Origin: Natronospira proteinivora
GTDB taxonomy: Bacteria > Pseudomonadota > Gammaproteobacteria > Natronospirales > Natronospiraceae
Reading direction: 5' to 3'
NCBI RefSeq assembly: GCF_024170465.1
Contig: NZ_JALJYF010000002.1
Span: 806,001-870,000 of the forward strand
Length of the DNA stretch: 64,000 nt
The translations under genes and the position numbers were made by a program. Below, piece after piece: positions 1-8,214 of the stretch (positions within the stretch are counted from its first letter, which is position 1; each line of letters starts with the position of its first letter). Under the pieces are notes generated by a model that was not told where the DNA came from, ran no database searches, and worked only from the letters and a program-made list of their open reading frames with translations.

Positions 1-908
1 TCGGGGATCTTGAACACCGAAATCTGGGCCGCTTCCACCCCATTGAGGCGGACAAACAGACGCTGATCGCCGTAACCGTCCCGGACCTCGGCCACTTCGG
101 ACAGACGGATCCGTTGATCATTGTCCGGCAGCTGGATCAGGACATTGGCGATGTCATCGGCGGACTGGAAAAGACCGTCGGTCTTGGCCATGACATCAAA
201 GGTCTCAGAGGTCACCCAGCCGGCGGCGATATCCACATTCTCCCCTTCCAGGGTCATCACCAGGTGCTCCATGGTCAGACCATAGGAGCGCAGCCGCTCC
301 TGGTCGACAATGACCTCCATTTCCCGGACCTGCCCCCCGGCCGCCTCCACACCGGAGACCCCATGAATGGACAAGAGCTGGGGTGCCAGCTGATTCTCCA
401 CCCAGTCGCGGACTTCGGTCTCGGAACGAACCGTGGAACTAAAACCCGCCTCCCAGATGGCATCCTGGGCGGGATCAAATCGGTACAGCCGGGGCGGGTC
501 GATGTCTTCCGGCAGCTGTGTGCGTGCCAGTTCCAGCAGGCGAGAGGCATCCTGCAGGGCCAAATCCAGGTTGGTGCCGTGCTCGAACTCCAGGTTGACG
601 TTGGTCCGTCCTTCCGAAGCCCGACTGTGTATCCGGGTGACCCCCTCGGTGGCGGCCAGATTTCGCTCCACCACCCGTGTGACCTGCTGCTCCATGACCT
701 CCGGGGCCACACCGGGATAGTTCACCGTGACCCGGATCAGGGGGTTTTCAATCTCGGGCAGCAGATCAATGGGCAGACGATCCAGGAAGAAGGAGCCCAG
801 CACGAAGACCACCGAGGCAATAGCCAATGTCCCCACCGGCCGCCGAATGGCGGTATTGGCCAGGCTTCGGCGCCCACCGCTTTTTCGCTCAATACTCGGT
901 CCGCTCAT
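1..908 (-). CDS. RND-family efflux permease, N-terminal part (cut by window edge)
   Basis: Read on the minus strand from ATG at 906-908, an open frame of about 302 codons runs off the left edge. After a short polar N-terminus comes a membrane segment beginning AIRRPVGTLAIASVVFVLG, then LPIDLLPEIENP and a periplasmic porter part containing YPGVAPEVMEQQVTRVVE. This is the typical start of AcrB/HAE1-like proton-driven inner-membrane exporters, which are about 1,000 residues long, so about two thirds is missing. The gene starts 6 bp after the stop of the membrane fusion protein gene, so the two form one operon and probably one tripartite pump. The substrate cannot be told from this part. Confidence 0.9.
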   Translation of the reverse strand, partial: MSGPSIERKSGGRRSLANTAIRRPVGTLAIASVVFVLGSFFLDRLPIDLLPEIENPLIRVTVNYPGVAPEVMEQQVTRVVERNLAATEGVTRIHSRASEGRTNVNLEFEHGTNLDLALQDASRLLELARTQLPEDIDPPRLYRFDPAQDAIWEAGFSSTVRSETEVRDWVENQLAPQLLSIHGVSGVEAAGGQVREMEVIVDQERLRSYGLTMEHLVMTLEGENVDIAAGWVTSETFDVMAKTDGLFQSADDIANVLIQLPDNDQRIRLSEVAEVRDGYGDQRLFVRLNGVEAAQISVFKIP

Positions 909-914
909 GCGCGA

Positions 915-2018
915 TTATCCCCGCCATCCCACGATTCTCACGGCCTGGCCATCCTGCATGTCGATGGGATTGGTGGCCAACACGATATCGCCCTCATCCA
1001 GTCCCTCGGCAATCTCTGTCCAATTGCCCCGGGTCACGCCGGTCTGGACCGGGCGATGATGCAGACGATCTTCATTGACCACATAGACATAGCGTTCGCC
1101 GTCCTCCTCCCCCACGGCGGAGGCCGGCACGGCCAACACATCCGGTCGATGATCCACAGCCATGCGCACCCGCCCCAGGAACCCAGGACGCACGCCCTGG
1201 GTTTCGGCGTCTTCCGGCAGGGCCACCTCGACGGTCACCAGGCGGCTGCTGGCATCGGCGGTCGGGAAAATGCGCCGAATCTCCCCCTCCAAGGGCAGAG
1301 CAGGCATGGCATCCAGGGTCACCGGCACGGTCTGGCCCACCTCCAGATGCACCACATCCAGCTCCGACACCCCCAGGCGGAGCACCAGATCGGACATATC
1401 CACCAACTCGAACAGCACATCCTGGGCACTCACCGCCTCACCGATTTCCACCTGGCGATCGGTCACCACCGCATCACGGGGAGTGATGACAGTGCCAAAG
1501 TCACGGCGTGTTTCCCATAAAAGCACTTCGCTGCGGGCAGCCCGGCGAGCCGCCCGAGCGCGCTGATATTCCACTTCGGTAACATTGCCCTGATCCAGCA
1601 GGCTGACGGTACGCTCATATTCCAGATCCGCCTCGTCGCGGTCGGCCTTGGCTCGCTCCAGCTCCGCTTCTTCCTCGGCCACATCCAGCTGAGCCAGAAT
1701 CTGCCCGGCTTCGATCCGGTCTCCCTCCTCGGCCAGAACCTGTTCAACGCGGGCGCTGATTCGGCTGGCAAGACGAATGCGGGTACGTGGCTCAACCCGT
1801 GCGGAAAGAGAGACGTTGCGGGAGAGGTCCCTGGGCGTGACCTCGACGGCCGCAATGGGGGTCTGGCGTTCCGCCGAGTCATTGTCATTGCCCTCATCGG
1901 CATCTCCATTGTCCGAACAGGCCGACAGGCTCAGCAGGAGCAGGGCGAGAATAGCCAGCTGCGGGAAGGGAATACTCGGTGGGCTGAAAGGCATAATGAT
2001 CATTTTTATGGAAAACAT
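915..2018 (-). CDS. RND efflux periplasmic adaptor (membrane fusion protein), lipoprotein
   Basis: A 367-aa protein with a lipoprotein signal (hydrophobic run then LSLSAC, lipidated Cys about residue 34), an acidic linker, a biotinyl-lipoyl-like part (ARVEQVLAEEGDRIEAGQILAQLD), a coiled-coil hairpin rich in Glu/Arg (AKADRDEADLEYERTVSLLDQG) and a beta-barrel/MP-proximal C-terminal part. This is the HlyD/AcrA adaptor layout. It bridges the inner-membrane RND permease, encoded directly downstream, to an outer-membrane channel that is not in this window. ATG at 2018 is used; the in-frame ATGs at 2003 and 1994 are possible because no clear ribosome site separates them. Confidence 0.9.
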   Translation of the reverse strand: MFSIKMIIMPFSPPSIPFPQLAILALLLLSLSACSDNGDADEGNDNDSAERQTPIAAVEVTPRDLSRNVSLSARVEPRTRIRLASRISARVEQVLAEEGDRIEAGQILAQLDVAEEEAELERAKADRDEADLEYERTVSLLDQGNVTEVEYQRARAARRAARSEVLLWETRRDFGTVITPRDAVVTDRQVEIGEAVSAQDVLFELVDMSDLVLRLGVSELDVVHLEVGQTVPVTLDAMPALPLEGEIRRIFPTADASSRLVTVEVALPEDAETQGVRPGFLGRVRMAVDHRPDVLAVPASAVGEEDGERYVYVVNEDRLHHRPVQTGVTRGNWTEIAEGLDEGDIVLATNPIDMQDGQAVRIVGWRG

Positions 2019-2192
2019 GGCTGCTGAGACTCAACCGCGCGCTCAGGGTTCCGATCAAACCCGGCGCCAGCATTGGGGAAATCGGGCCGTCAGTATGGCA
2101 GGCGCATCGGGCGAAGCAAATTTCCCATTGCGGCCCAGACTGCTATGCTTGCCCGCTTTGGCAACCCGATTCCTACGATCAAAAGGTGTCCC

Positions 2193-3761
2193 ATGAGCAA
2201 CGAACAGGTTACGGGGACGAATAATGGCGGGCTGATGAACCGTATTCTCGACAAAGTCGAGCGGGTGGGCAACAAGCTCCCCGATCCCGCCATGCTCTTC
2301 GCCTCACTGCTGATTATTGTCTGGATCCTGTCCTGGGTCTTTTCCTTGTTCGAGTTCCGCACGCACATCCCCGGCACCGAAGACGCCGTGCAGGTGACCA
2401 ATCTGCTGTCGGGCTCGGAGTTCGCCCACTTTTTGGCCAATATGGTCACCACCTTCACCGGCTTCGCGCCCCTGGGCGTGGTGCTGGTGGCCATGCTGGG
2501 CGTGGGCGTGGCGGAGCGAAGCGGCTACATCAATACCTCCATCAAGCTGCTGCTCAATACCACGCCCAAGCTGCTGCTGACCCCCATGCTGATCCTGGTG
2601 GCCATCGTCAGTCATACCGCGGTGGATGCCGGGTATGTGGTGGTGATTCCCCTGGGCGGCGTGATCTTCTATGCCGCCGGGCGCCATCCCCTGGCCGGGA
2701 TTGCCGCAGCCTTTGCCGGGGTCTCCGGGGGCTTTTCGGCCAACTTCGTGCCTTCGGCCATCGATCCCCTGCTCATGGGCTTCACCGAGTCGGCGGCCCA
2801 GATCATCGATCCGGAACTGCAGCTCAACCCCCTCAATAACTGGGCCTTCACCTCGGCCTCCTGCCTGGTGATCGTGGCCGTGGGCTGGTGGCTCACCGAT
2901 CGGGTCATCGAGCCCCGCCTGAAGGGCACCGAGATCGACGGGGATCCGGATGAGATGCCGGTGATCGAGGAGATCAACCGCCGCGATCGCGTCGCTTTCT
3001 GGATCGCCACCAGTGTCATGGGCCTGGGGGCCGTGCTGCTGACCCTGTCGGTGATTCCGGGCGACTCACCCATGCGTAGCCCGGACGGGGACATCGCCGC
3101 CTTCGATGCGCCGCTGATGCAGTCCATCGTGCCCCTGATCTTTCTGTTCTTCCTGATTCCCGGGGTGGTTTACGGCTATATCGCCGGCACCTTCAAGAAC
3201 AGTGCCCAGGTCATCCAGGCCATGAGCAAGACCATGGAAGGCATGGCCTACTATGTGGTCATGGCCTTCTTCTGCGCCCTGTTCATTGAGGAGTTCGGTC
3301 GCTCCGGCCTGGGTGTGCTGCTGGCCGTGGAAGGCGGCAACTTCCTGCAGGGCCTGTCGCTACCCGGCCCCGTCACCCTGGCAGGGATTGTGGTCTTGGT
3401 GGCCTTTCTCAACATCTTCATGGGTTCGGCCTCGGCCAAGTGGGCCCTGCTGGCGCCCATCTTCGTGCCCATGCTGATGCAGATCGGCTTCTCGCCGGAT
3501 CTGACCCAGGCCGCCTATCGTGTGGGTGATTCGGTCTCCAACATCATCACCCCGCTGTTGCCCTACTTCCCGCTGGTGGTGGTCTACTGTCAGCGCTATG
3601 TGAAGGGCACCGGCATCGGCACCCTGGTGTCGCTGATGCTGCCCTACTCGGTGGTCTTCATGGTGGTCTGGACGGCCTTCCTGATTGGCTACTGGCTGGT
3701 GGGCATGGCCACGGGTCTGCCCTTGGGCATCCAGTCCAACTACATCTACCCGGCGCCCTAA
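2193..3761 (+). CDS. AbgT-family transporter
   Basis: A 522-aa integral membrane protein starting at ATG 2193, preceded by AAAGGTG at good spacing. An upstream in-frame start is possible but lacks a ribosome site. It matches the AbgT (p-aminobenzoyl-glutamate / antibiotic efflux) family: an N-terminal cytoplasmic LPDPAMLF segment, many hydrophobic helices, SHTAVDAGYVVVIPLGG and the C-terminal FLNIFMGSASAKWALLAPIF and GDSVSNIITPLLPYFPL motifs. Family members import p-aminobenzoyl-glutamate in E. coli or export sulfonamides/PABA in others (established knowledge). The substrate here is unknown. It stands alone, with a strong terminator after it. Confidence 0.92.
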   Translation: MSNEQVTGTNNGGLMNRILDKVERVGNKLPDPAMLFASLLIIVWILSWVFSLFEFRTHIPGTEDAVQVTNLLSGSEFAHFLANMVTTFTGFAPLGVVLVAMLGVGVAERSGYINTSIKLLLNTTPKLLLTPMLILVAIVSHTAVDAGYVVVIPLGGVIFYAAGRHPLAGIAAAFAGVSGGFSANFVPSAIDPLLMGFTESAAQIIDPELQLNPLNNWAFTSASCLVIVAVGWWLTDRVIEPRLKGTEIDGDPDEMPVIEEINRRDRVAFWIATSVMGLGAVLLTLSVIPGDSPMRSPDGDIAAFDAPLMQSIVPLIFLFFLIPGVVYGYIAGTFKNSAQVIQAMSKTMEGMAYYVVMAFFCALFIEEFGRSGLGVLLAVEGGNFLQGLSLPGPVTLAGIVVLVAFLNIFMGSASAKWALLAPIFVPMLMQIGFSPDLTQAAYRVGDSVSNIITPLLPYFPLVVVYCQRYVKGTGIGTLVSLMLPYSVVFMVVWTAFLIGYWLVGMATGLPLGIQSNYIYPAP

Positions 3762-3787
3762 GACGCCCTAGGGCAAGCGCAAGAAAA

Positions 3788-3818
3788 ACCGGCCACCTTA
3801 ATGGTGGCCGGTTTTTTT
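3788..3818 (+). terminator. Rho-independent terminator of the AbgT gene
   Basis: A 10-bp perfect stem ACCGGCCACC / GGTGGCCGGT with a 5-nt loop, followed by a run of T. It begins 26 bp after the stop codon. Confidence 0.93.
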
Positions 3819-3877
3819 ATAGTCATCGTGGAATAGCGGAAAGCATGGTGATGCCCATCACCACCCTGAGCTCTACA

Positions 3878-4025
3878 TCAGCAATTCGATCGAAGCCCAA
3901 GCCAACTCACCTCCTCCACTGCTTTCAGCCTGAAGGATCGAGTGCATGGGGGGATTTTCCGGGGCTGTGCGCGACACGGATGTCGCGCCCAGAGCGTCTC
4001 AGGGATGGATTCACAGCGTCCCCGG
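3878..4025 (-). repeat. Dispersed palindromic repeat, family A, copy 1 (inverted arm)
   Basis: About 148 bp whose reverse complement matches 4281-4425 along its length, with small differences. It contains an inner hairpin CTGTGCGCGACA / TGTCGCGCCCAG around 3965-3992. A perfect 20-bp outer inverted repeat (3945-3964 with 4020-4039, beginning CATGGGGGGATTTTCC) encloses it. The tail next to 3880-3945 carries the block with CCTCCTCCACTGCTTT that recurs in the other copies. Confidence 0.8.
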
Positions 4026-4280
4026 AAAATCCCCCCATGTAATCGAGCCGTGAAGCTCTGAAAGAGATCCACTCTCTCCGGCTGACCCAGCTTGAATCTT
4101 CTCGTAGGGGTTTTACAGAACCGTGCTGTGGCATTGAGCCATAGAGACCCTGCGCCGTGTTCTAACTGGGCTTGCTCAGGCTAATGTCTATTAGCTCCTT
4201 CCGAGTCCATTCAAGCTACAGACAGCTGAGAGTGTGGGTTTCTGTTTAAACTTTACGGCTCGAGTACAGGGTGGAACTGT

Positions 4281-4425
4281 CCAGGGACGCGTGGACCCAT
4301 CCCTGGGGCTCTGTGCGCGACATCCCTGTCGCGCACAGCCCTGGCCAGCCCCACCCTGCACTCAATCCTCCTGAATTAAAGCAGTGGAGGAGGTGAGCTG
4401 GCTTGGGCTTCGTTCGCATTACTGA
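4281..4425 (+). repeat. Dispersed palindromic repeat, family A, copy 2
   Basis: Inverted partner of 3878-4025. It contains a perfect 12-bp hairpin CTGTGCGCGACA / TGTCGCGCACAG with a 4-nt loop. An imperfect outer stem pairs about 4262-4286 with about 4338-4362. The tail contains TGCACTCAATCCTCCTGAAT then TAAAGCAGTGG. The tail, without the hairpin head, is seen again at 31945-32007. Confidence 0.8.
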
Positions 4426-4522
4426 AATAGACAGCTCCGGATCGTGATGTACCTCACCATGCTCCCCGGAATCCCACGAATAAGCTTTTCCTGTGTCGAC
4501 TCTCGTTCAAGGCATGCATGCC

Positions 4523-5695
4523 TTAGCCGGGATGGGTAGCGTTGGGCCAGAGGTGGAGGTATTTGAGGGCGGTGCCGGTGTTGAACAGCACCACTCTCTC
4601 GCCGCTCCCGATCCAGCCTTCCTCGGCCAGCTGAACCTGGGCGGCCAGACAGGCGGCCCCCTCCGGACAGGGGAAGAGGCCGCTGCGGGCGGCCATGATG
4701 CGGGCATATTCGATCATCTGGGCATCCGAGACCGTGACTGCCCGGCCCTGGCTCTTGCGCAGGGCATCCAGCACCAAGCGATCACCAAAGCTCTTGGGCA
4801 CACGCATGCCGTCGGCCACCGTGGACCCATCCTGCCAGGGCTCGGCCTTGGCCTCGCCGGCCTCAAAGGCGCGAACCAGGGGTGCGCAAGTCTCCGCCTG
4901 CACCATGACCAGGCGTGGCCGCTCGGAACCGATCAGCCCCAGGGCCTCCAGCTCATCAAAGGCTTTCCAGAGCGCGACGATGCCCGTGCCACCCCCGGTG
5001 GGATAGATAATCACCTCCGGCAGGCGCCAGCCCATCTGCTCGGCAATCTCAAAGCCCATGGTCTTCTTGCCTTCCACCCGGCCGGGTTCGCGGAAGGTGG
5101 CCAGATTGAAACTGCCATCCCGCTCGGCCATGGCCTGGGCCCGCTTGCCGCATTCATCAATCAGGCCATCCACCAGCTCCACCCGGGCGGCATAGGCCCG
5201 GGCCTCGACCTGGAAGGACTCGGGCACGTCCTTGGGCATGAACACGGTCAGGGGCAAGCCGCTGGCTGCGGCATAGGCGGCGGCCGCACAGGCGGCATTG
5301 CCGGCACTGGGGGCGACCAGGGAGGTGGCGCCCAGTGCCTTGGCGCGACCGATGGCCACCGCCATGCCCCGCGCCTTGAAGCTGGCGGTGGGGTTGGCCG
5401 CTTCATCCTTGATCCAGGTGGGCCCGATGCCCAACCACTCACCAATGGAACTGGGCAGCAGCGGCGTGCCGCCGGCGCCCAGTTCGAAGCGCCCTTCCGG
5501 GAGCACCGGTAAAAGCCCGGCCCAACGCCATAGTCCCCGGCCGGGCTCGGGAATCCGGTCGCCCCGAGCCTGGTCCAGGTCATAGCGGGCCAACAAGGGT
5601 CCCCCGCATTCGGGGCAAGTCCCGATCAGCCGATCAATGGAGGCCGTCGCGCCACAGTGGCCGCATTCCAGCTGTTTGAGAAAGGAATCGCTCAT
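4523..5695 (-). CDS. thrC: Threonine synthase (PLP-dependent)
   Basis: A 390-aa fold-type II PLP enzyme. The N-terminus has a zinc-ribbon-like pair (Cys11, Cys14, Cys27, Cys30). The PLP lysine lies in NPTASFKARG (Lys107), the phosphate-binding loop is PTGGGTGI and the substrate region is PSAGNAACAAAAYAA. This is the short threonine synthase type that converts O-phosphohomoserine to threonine. It stands alone, not beside homoserine kinase or dehydrogenase. Threonine dehydratase and cysteate-synthase-like enzymes share the fold, but the N-terminal Cys pairs and overall layout favour threonine synthase. Confidence 0.88.
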   Translation of the reverse strand: MSDSFLKQLECGHCGATASIDRLIGTCPECGGPLLARYDLDQARGDRIPEPGRGLWRWAGLLPVLPEGRFELGAGGTPLLPSSIGEWLGIGPTWIKDEAANPTASFKARGMAVAIGRAKALGATSLVAPSAGNAACAAAAYAAASGLPLTVFMPKDVPESFQVEARAYAARVELVDGLIDECGKRAQAMAERDGSFNLATFREPGRVEGKKTMGFEIAEQMGWRLPEVIIYPTGGGTGIVALWKAFDELEALGLIGSERPRLVMVQAETCAPLVRAFEAGEAKAEPWQDGSTVADGMRVPKSFGDRLVLDALRKSQGRAVTVSDAQMIEYARIMAARSGLFPCPEGAACLAAQVQLAEEGWIGSGERVVLFNTGTALKYLHLWPNATHPG

Positions 5696-5816
5696 GGGGT
5701 AACCGTCGCCAGTGAATCGAGGCTGGGCATTATGGCGGCTTTGCCAGCTGAATTCATGTCCGCAGGCGCCTTGTGTAAACTGACCGGCATCATTTCAAAG
5801 ATCAAAAGGTTCTCCC

Positions 5817-7517
5817 ATGTTTTCAATCATCACACGGCGTGGCTTGATGGCAATAGCGCTGGGGGCAGCGATGGGCCTGCTTGGCGCCTGTGAGACGGGG
5901 CCGAGTCAGGCTGACAAGCTACTGATCAACGGCAATGTCTACACCCTCTGGAACGAGCAACCTCGGGCGGAGGCGGTTGCGGTACGGGGCAACCGCATCC
6001 TCGCCGTGGGCAGCCAGGACAGCCTGGCAGACCACGTCGGCGAGGACACCGAGGTGATTGACCTTGGGGGCGCGACGGTGCTGCCCGGCCTGGCCGATTC
6101 CCATGTCCATCTGGCCGGTATCGGCGAGCGGGAAATGGGGCTGGATCTGGCCGGCATCGATAGCCTTGAAGCTTTCCTGGAAGCCGTTGAGGCCGAGGTG
6201 GAGCAGGCCGAAGGAGGGGACTGGATCGTGGGCCGTGGCTGGCTGGAAACCCACTGGGAGCCGCCGGTATTTCCCACCCGCGAGGACCTGGATGCCATCG
6301 CGCCGGACAACCCGGTCTGGCTGACCCGCGCTGACGGCCACGGCAGCGTGGCCAATTCCAAAGCCCTGGAGATCGCCGGCATTGATGGGGACACGCCCAG
6401 CCCGGATGGCGGCGAAATCCTGCATGACGACGACGGCGAGCCGGAAGGCATGCTGCTGGGCCGGGCCCAGTGGCTGGTGGGCCAGCATGTGCCGGAGCCG
6501 GACGCGGGCCTGGACGAGCGCCTGGTGCTGGGAGCACAACGCAGCCTGGAGATGGGCTGGACCCAGGTCCATATCGCCAGCGGCGATTACGAAGAAGTGG
6601 AAACCCTGCGGGATCTCTTTGCCAATGGCGAGATTCGCCTGCGGGTTCACCAGGCCCTGCGGGGCCCCAGCGAAGACGCGGAACGACTGGTAAGCGAAGG
6701 TGGTTTCAGCGGCCTGTATGAAGGCCGCTACACCATGCGTGGCCTGAAGCTGGCCGCCGACGGGGCCCTGGGTTCCGGTGGTGCCGCCCTGCTGGAGGAT
6801 TATGAAGACCGGGAAGGCCGGGGTTATCTCCAGTTTGAGCGGGAGGAAGTCGAGCATCTGCTGGAGCAGGCCCTGCGTAACGGGGTACAGGTCTGGACCC
6901 ACGCCATTGGCGACCGGGGCAATCGCTTCGCCCTGGATCTTTATGAGGACGCCTTCGAGGCGGTACCCGCCGGCGAACGGGCCATGGCCGATCCCCGCTG
7001 GCGTATCGAGCATGCCCAGCTGCTGCATCCGGATGACCTGCCCCGCTTCGCCGAGCTGGACGTCATCCCCTCCATGCAGCCCTCCCATGCCATCGGTGAT
7101 CTGCATTACGCCCATCGGCGGGTGGGCAAGGAACGCTTGCGCACCGCCTACGCCTGGCAGAGCCTGATTGACACCGGTGTCCCCATCGCCGGCGGCTCGG
7201 ATGCGCCGGTGGAGATGGGTGACCCCCGTATTGAGTTCTATGCCGCCGTCACCCGCTCGGATCTGGACGGCTTTCAGGATGAACACTGGTATCCGGAAGA
7301 GGCGGTGAGCCGGGAAGAGGCCCTTAAGATGTTCACCCTCTGGCCGGCCAAGGCCGTGTTTGAAGAAGATGTGCGCGGCAGCATTGAACCCGGCAAGTAC
7401 GCCGATTTCAGCATCTTCGGCAAAGACCTTATGCAGGTCGAAGCCCAAGCGATTCTGGATGCCCCGGTGGTGATGACCATGGTGGGTGGCGAAATCCTCT
7501 TCGATGCCCGCGATTGA
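5817..7517 (+). CDS. Amidohydrolase (YtcJ-like), exported lipoprotein
   Basis: A 566-aa protein with a lipoprotein signal (a twin Arg near residue 8, hydrophobic run, LLGAC). It has an amidohydrolase-superfamily metal-dependent fold: the HxH motif in LADSHVHLAG, the central GLKLAADGALGSGGAAL, then THAIGDRG, RIEHAQLLHPDDL and the Asp motif GGSDAPVE. These are hallmarks of the YtcJ/LAF3 group of metal-dependent hydrolases acting on cyclic amides or similar C-N bonds; the real substrate is not known. The signal implies action on the periplasmic side. Start ATG 5817 follows AAAAGG at about 7 nt. Confidence 0.88.
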   Translation: MFSIITRRGLMAIALGAAMGLLGACETGPSQADKLLINGNVYTLWNEQPRAEAVAVRGNRILAVGSQDSLADHVGEDTEVIDLGGATVLPGLADSHVHLAGIGEREMGLDLAGIDSLEAFLEAVEAEVEQAEGGDWIVGRGWLETHWEPPVFPTREDLDAIAPDNPVWLTRADGHGSVANSKALEIAGIDGDTPSPDGGEILHDDDGEPEGMLLGRAQWLVGQHVPEPDAGLDERLVLGAQRSLEMGWTQVHIASGDYEEVETLRDLFANGEIRLRVHQALRGPSEDAERLVSEGGFSGLYEGRYTMRGLKLAADGALGSGGAALLEDYEDREGRGYLQFEREEVEHLLEQALRNGVQVWTHAIGDRGNRFALDLYEDAFEAVPAGERAMADPRWRIEHAQLLHPDDLPRFAELDVIPSMQPSHAIGDLHYAHRRVGKERLRTAYAWQSLIDTGVPIAGGSDAPVEMGDPRIEFYAAVTRSDLDGFQDEHWYPEEAVSREEALKMFTLWPAKAVFEEDVRGSIEPGKYADFSIFGKDLMQVEAQAILDAPVVMTMVGGEILFDARD

Positions 7518-7526
7518 TCACTGACA

Positions 7527-7554
7527 GGGACGGGGCGATGTAAAGCCCCGTCCC
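7527..7554 (+). terminator. Likely terminator hairpin after the amidohydrolase gene
   Basis: A perfect 10-bp stem GGGACGGGGC / GCCCCGTCCC with an 8-nt loop, starting 9 bp after the stop. There is no T-run, so it may act as a weak terminator or an mRNA-stabilising hairpin. Confidence 0.6.
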
Positions 7555-7627
7555 GCAACCAAGCCTGCTACATTGAGTAGATAAGGGAAACCAAGGCATT
7601 TCCCTCAGGCTCAGGAGTGTGATTTTC

Positions 7628-8209
7628 ATGATGCGGCGATTCGTACTGGACACCAGTCTATTTACCAACCCGGACACCATGGAGCAGTTCTCTGCAGACC
7701 CCATGGAATGTGTTCGCGTGTTTCTCACCTTGGCCCGGCGAACCCCCACCGAGTTCTACATGCCCTTGTCGGTCTACGAGGAATTCATGCGGGTGCGGGA
7801 GCTGCCCGAAGACCTGGCCGCAGATTTCGAAACCGAAGTCTGGGTCCGCTCACCGCGTCGCTTCCAACTGACCATTCCCGCCGATGTGCTCTATGAGTTC
7901 ATCAACGAGGTGCGGGAACGGATTGATCGTGGCCTGCGGATTGCCGAGGAACACACCAAGCGGGCCGGTGAGCTAGCCAAGATGCGCCCGGAGATCATCA
8001 CCGAGCTGCGGGAGAGCTTTCGCAGTGCCATGCGCAAGGGCCTGCTGGATTCCCGTGAAGACGTGGATGTGGTGCTGTTGGCCATGGAGCTGGATGCGGA
8101 ACTGGCCACCGCCGATCAGGGCATGCGCAAGTTCGCCAACCGGGTGGGGGTAAAGCTGGTCACCCCCGAATACCTGCGCCGGATCATGGAGAACCTGGGC
8201 CAGGGCTGA
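7628..8209 (+). CDS. RNA ligase partner protein (PIN-like)
   Basis: A 193-aa protein starting RRFVLDTSLFTNP. The first acidic residue of a PIN-type nuclease centre is in VLDTS, a second acidic cluster is in LSVYEEF, and acidic residues near the C-terminus (DSREDVDVVLLAMELDAELATADQGM) complete the PIN-like set. It matches what is known as the RNA ligase partner protein family, encoded beside the archaeal-type RNA ligase in several gammaproteobacteria and archaea (established knowledge). The RNA ligase gene is indeed next door, convergent, with 5 bp between stops. ATG 7628 is chosen because AGGAG ends 10 nt upstream; ATG 7631 is equally possible. Confidence 0.85.
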   Translation: MMRRFVLDTSLFTNPDTMEQFSADPMECVRVFLTLARRTPTEFYMPLSVYEEFMRVRELPEDLAADFETEVWVRSPRRFQLTIPADVLYEFINEVRERIDRGLRIAEEHTKRAGELAKMRPEIITELRESFRSAMRKGLLDSREDVDVVLLAMELDAELATADQGMRKFANRVGVKLVTPEYLRRIMENLGQG

Positions 8210-8214
8210 CCCCG

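Larger units (their letters stand above)
3819..4522. other. Gene-free 700-bp stretch built from an inverted repeat pair
   Basis: No credible gene. The short frames found here run through palindromes and have no homology-like features. The stretch holds two long inverted copies of a dispersed repeat (3878-4025 and 4281-4425). The roughly 255 bp between them and the flanks show nothing recognisable. Confidence 0.7.

Noticed and set aside
3845-4134. Three short frames of 64-69 codons in the gene desert
   Set aside because: They lie in the palindromic repeat and exist on both strands because of the inverted structure.
5919-7448. A 509-codon frame antisense to the amidohydrolase
   Set aside because: Same shadow effect; no motif, no ribosome site, and the sense frame has all catalytic motifs.
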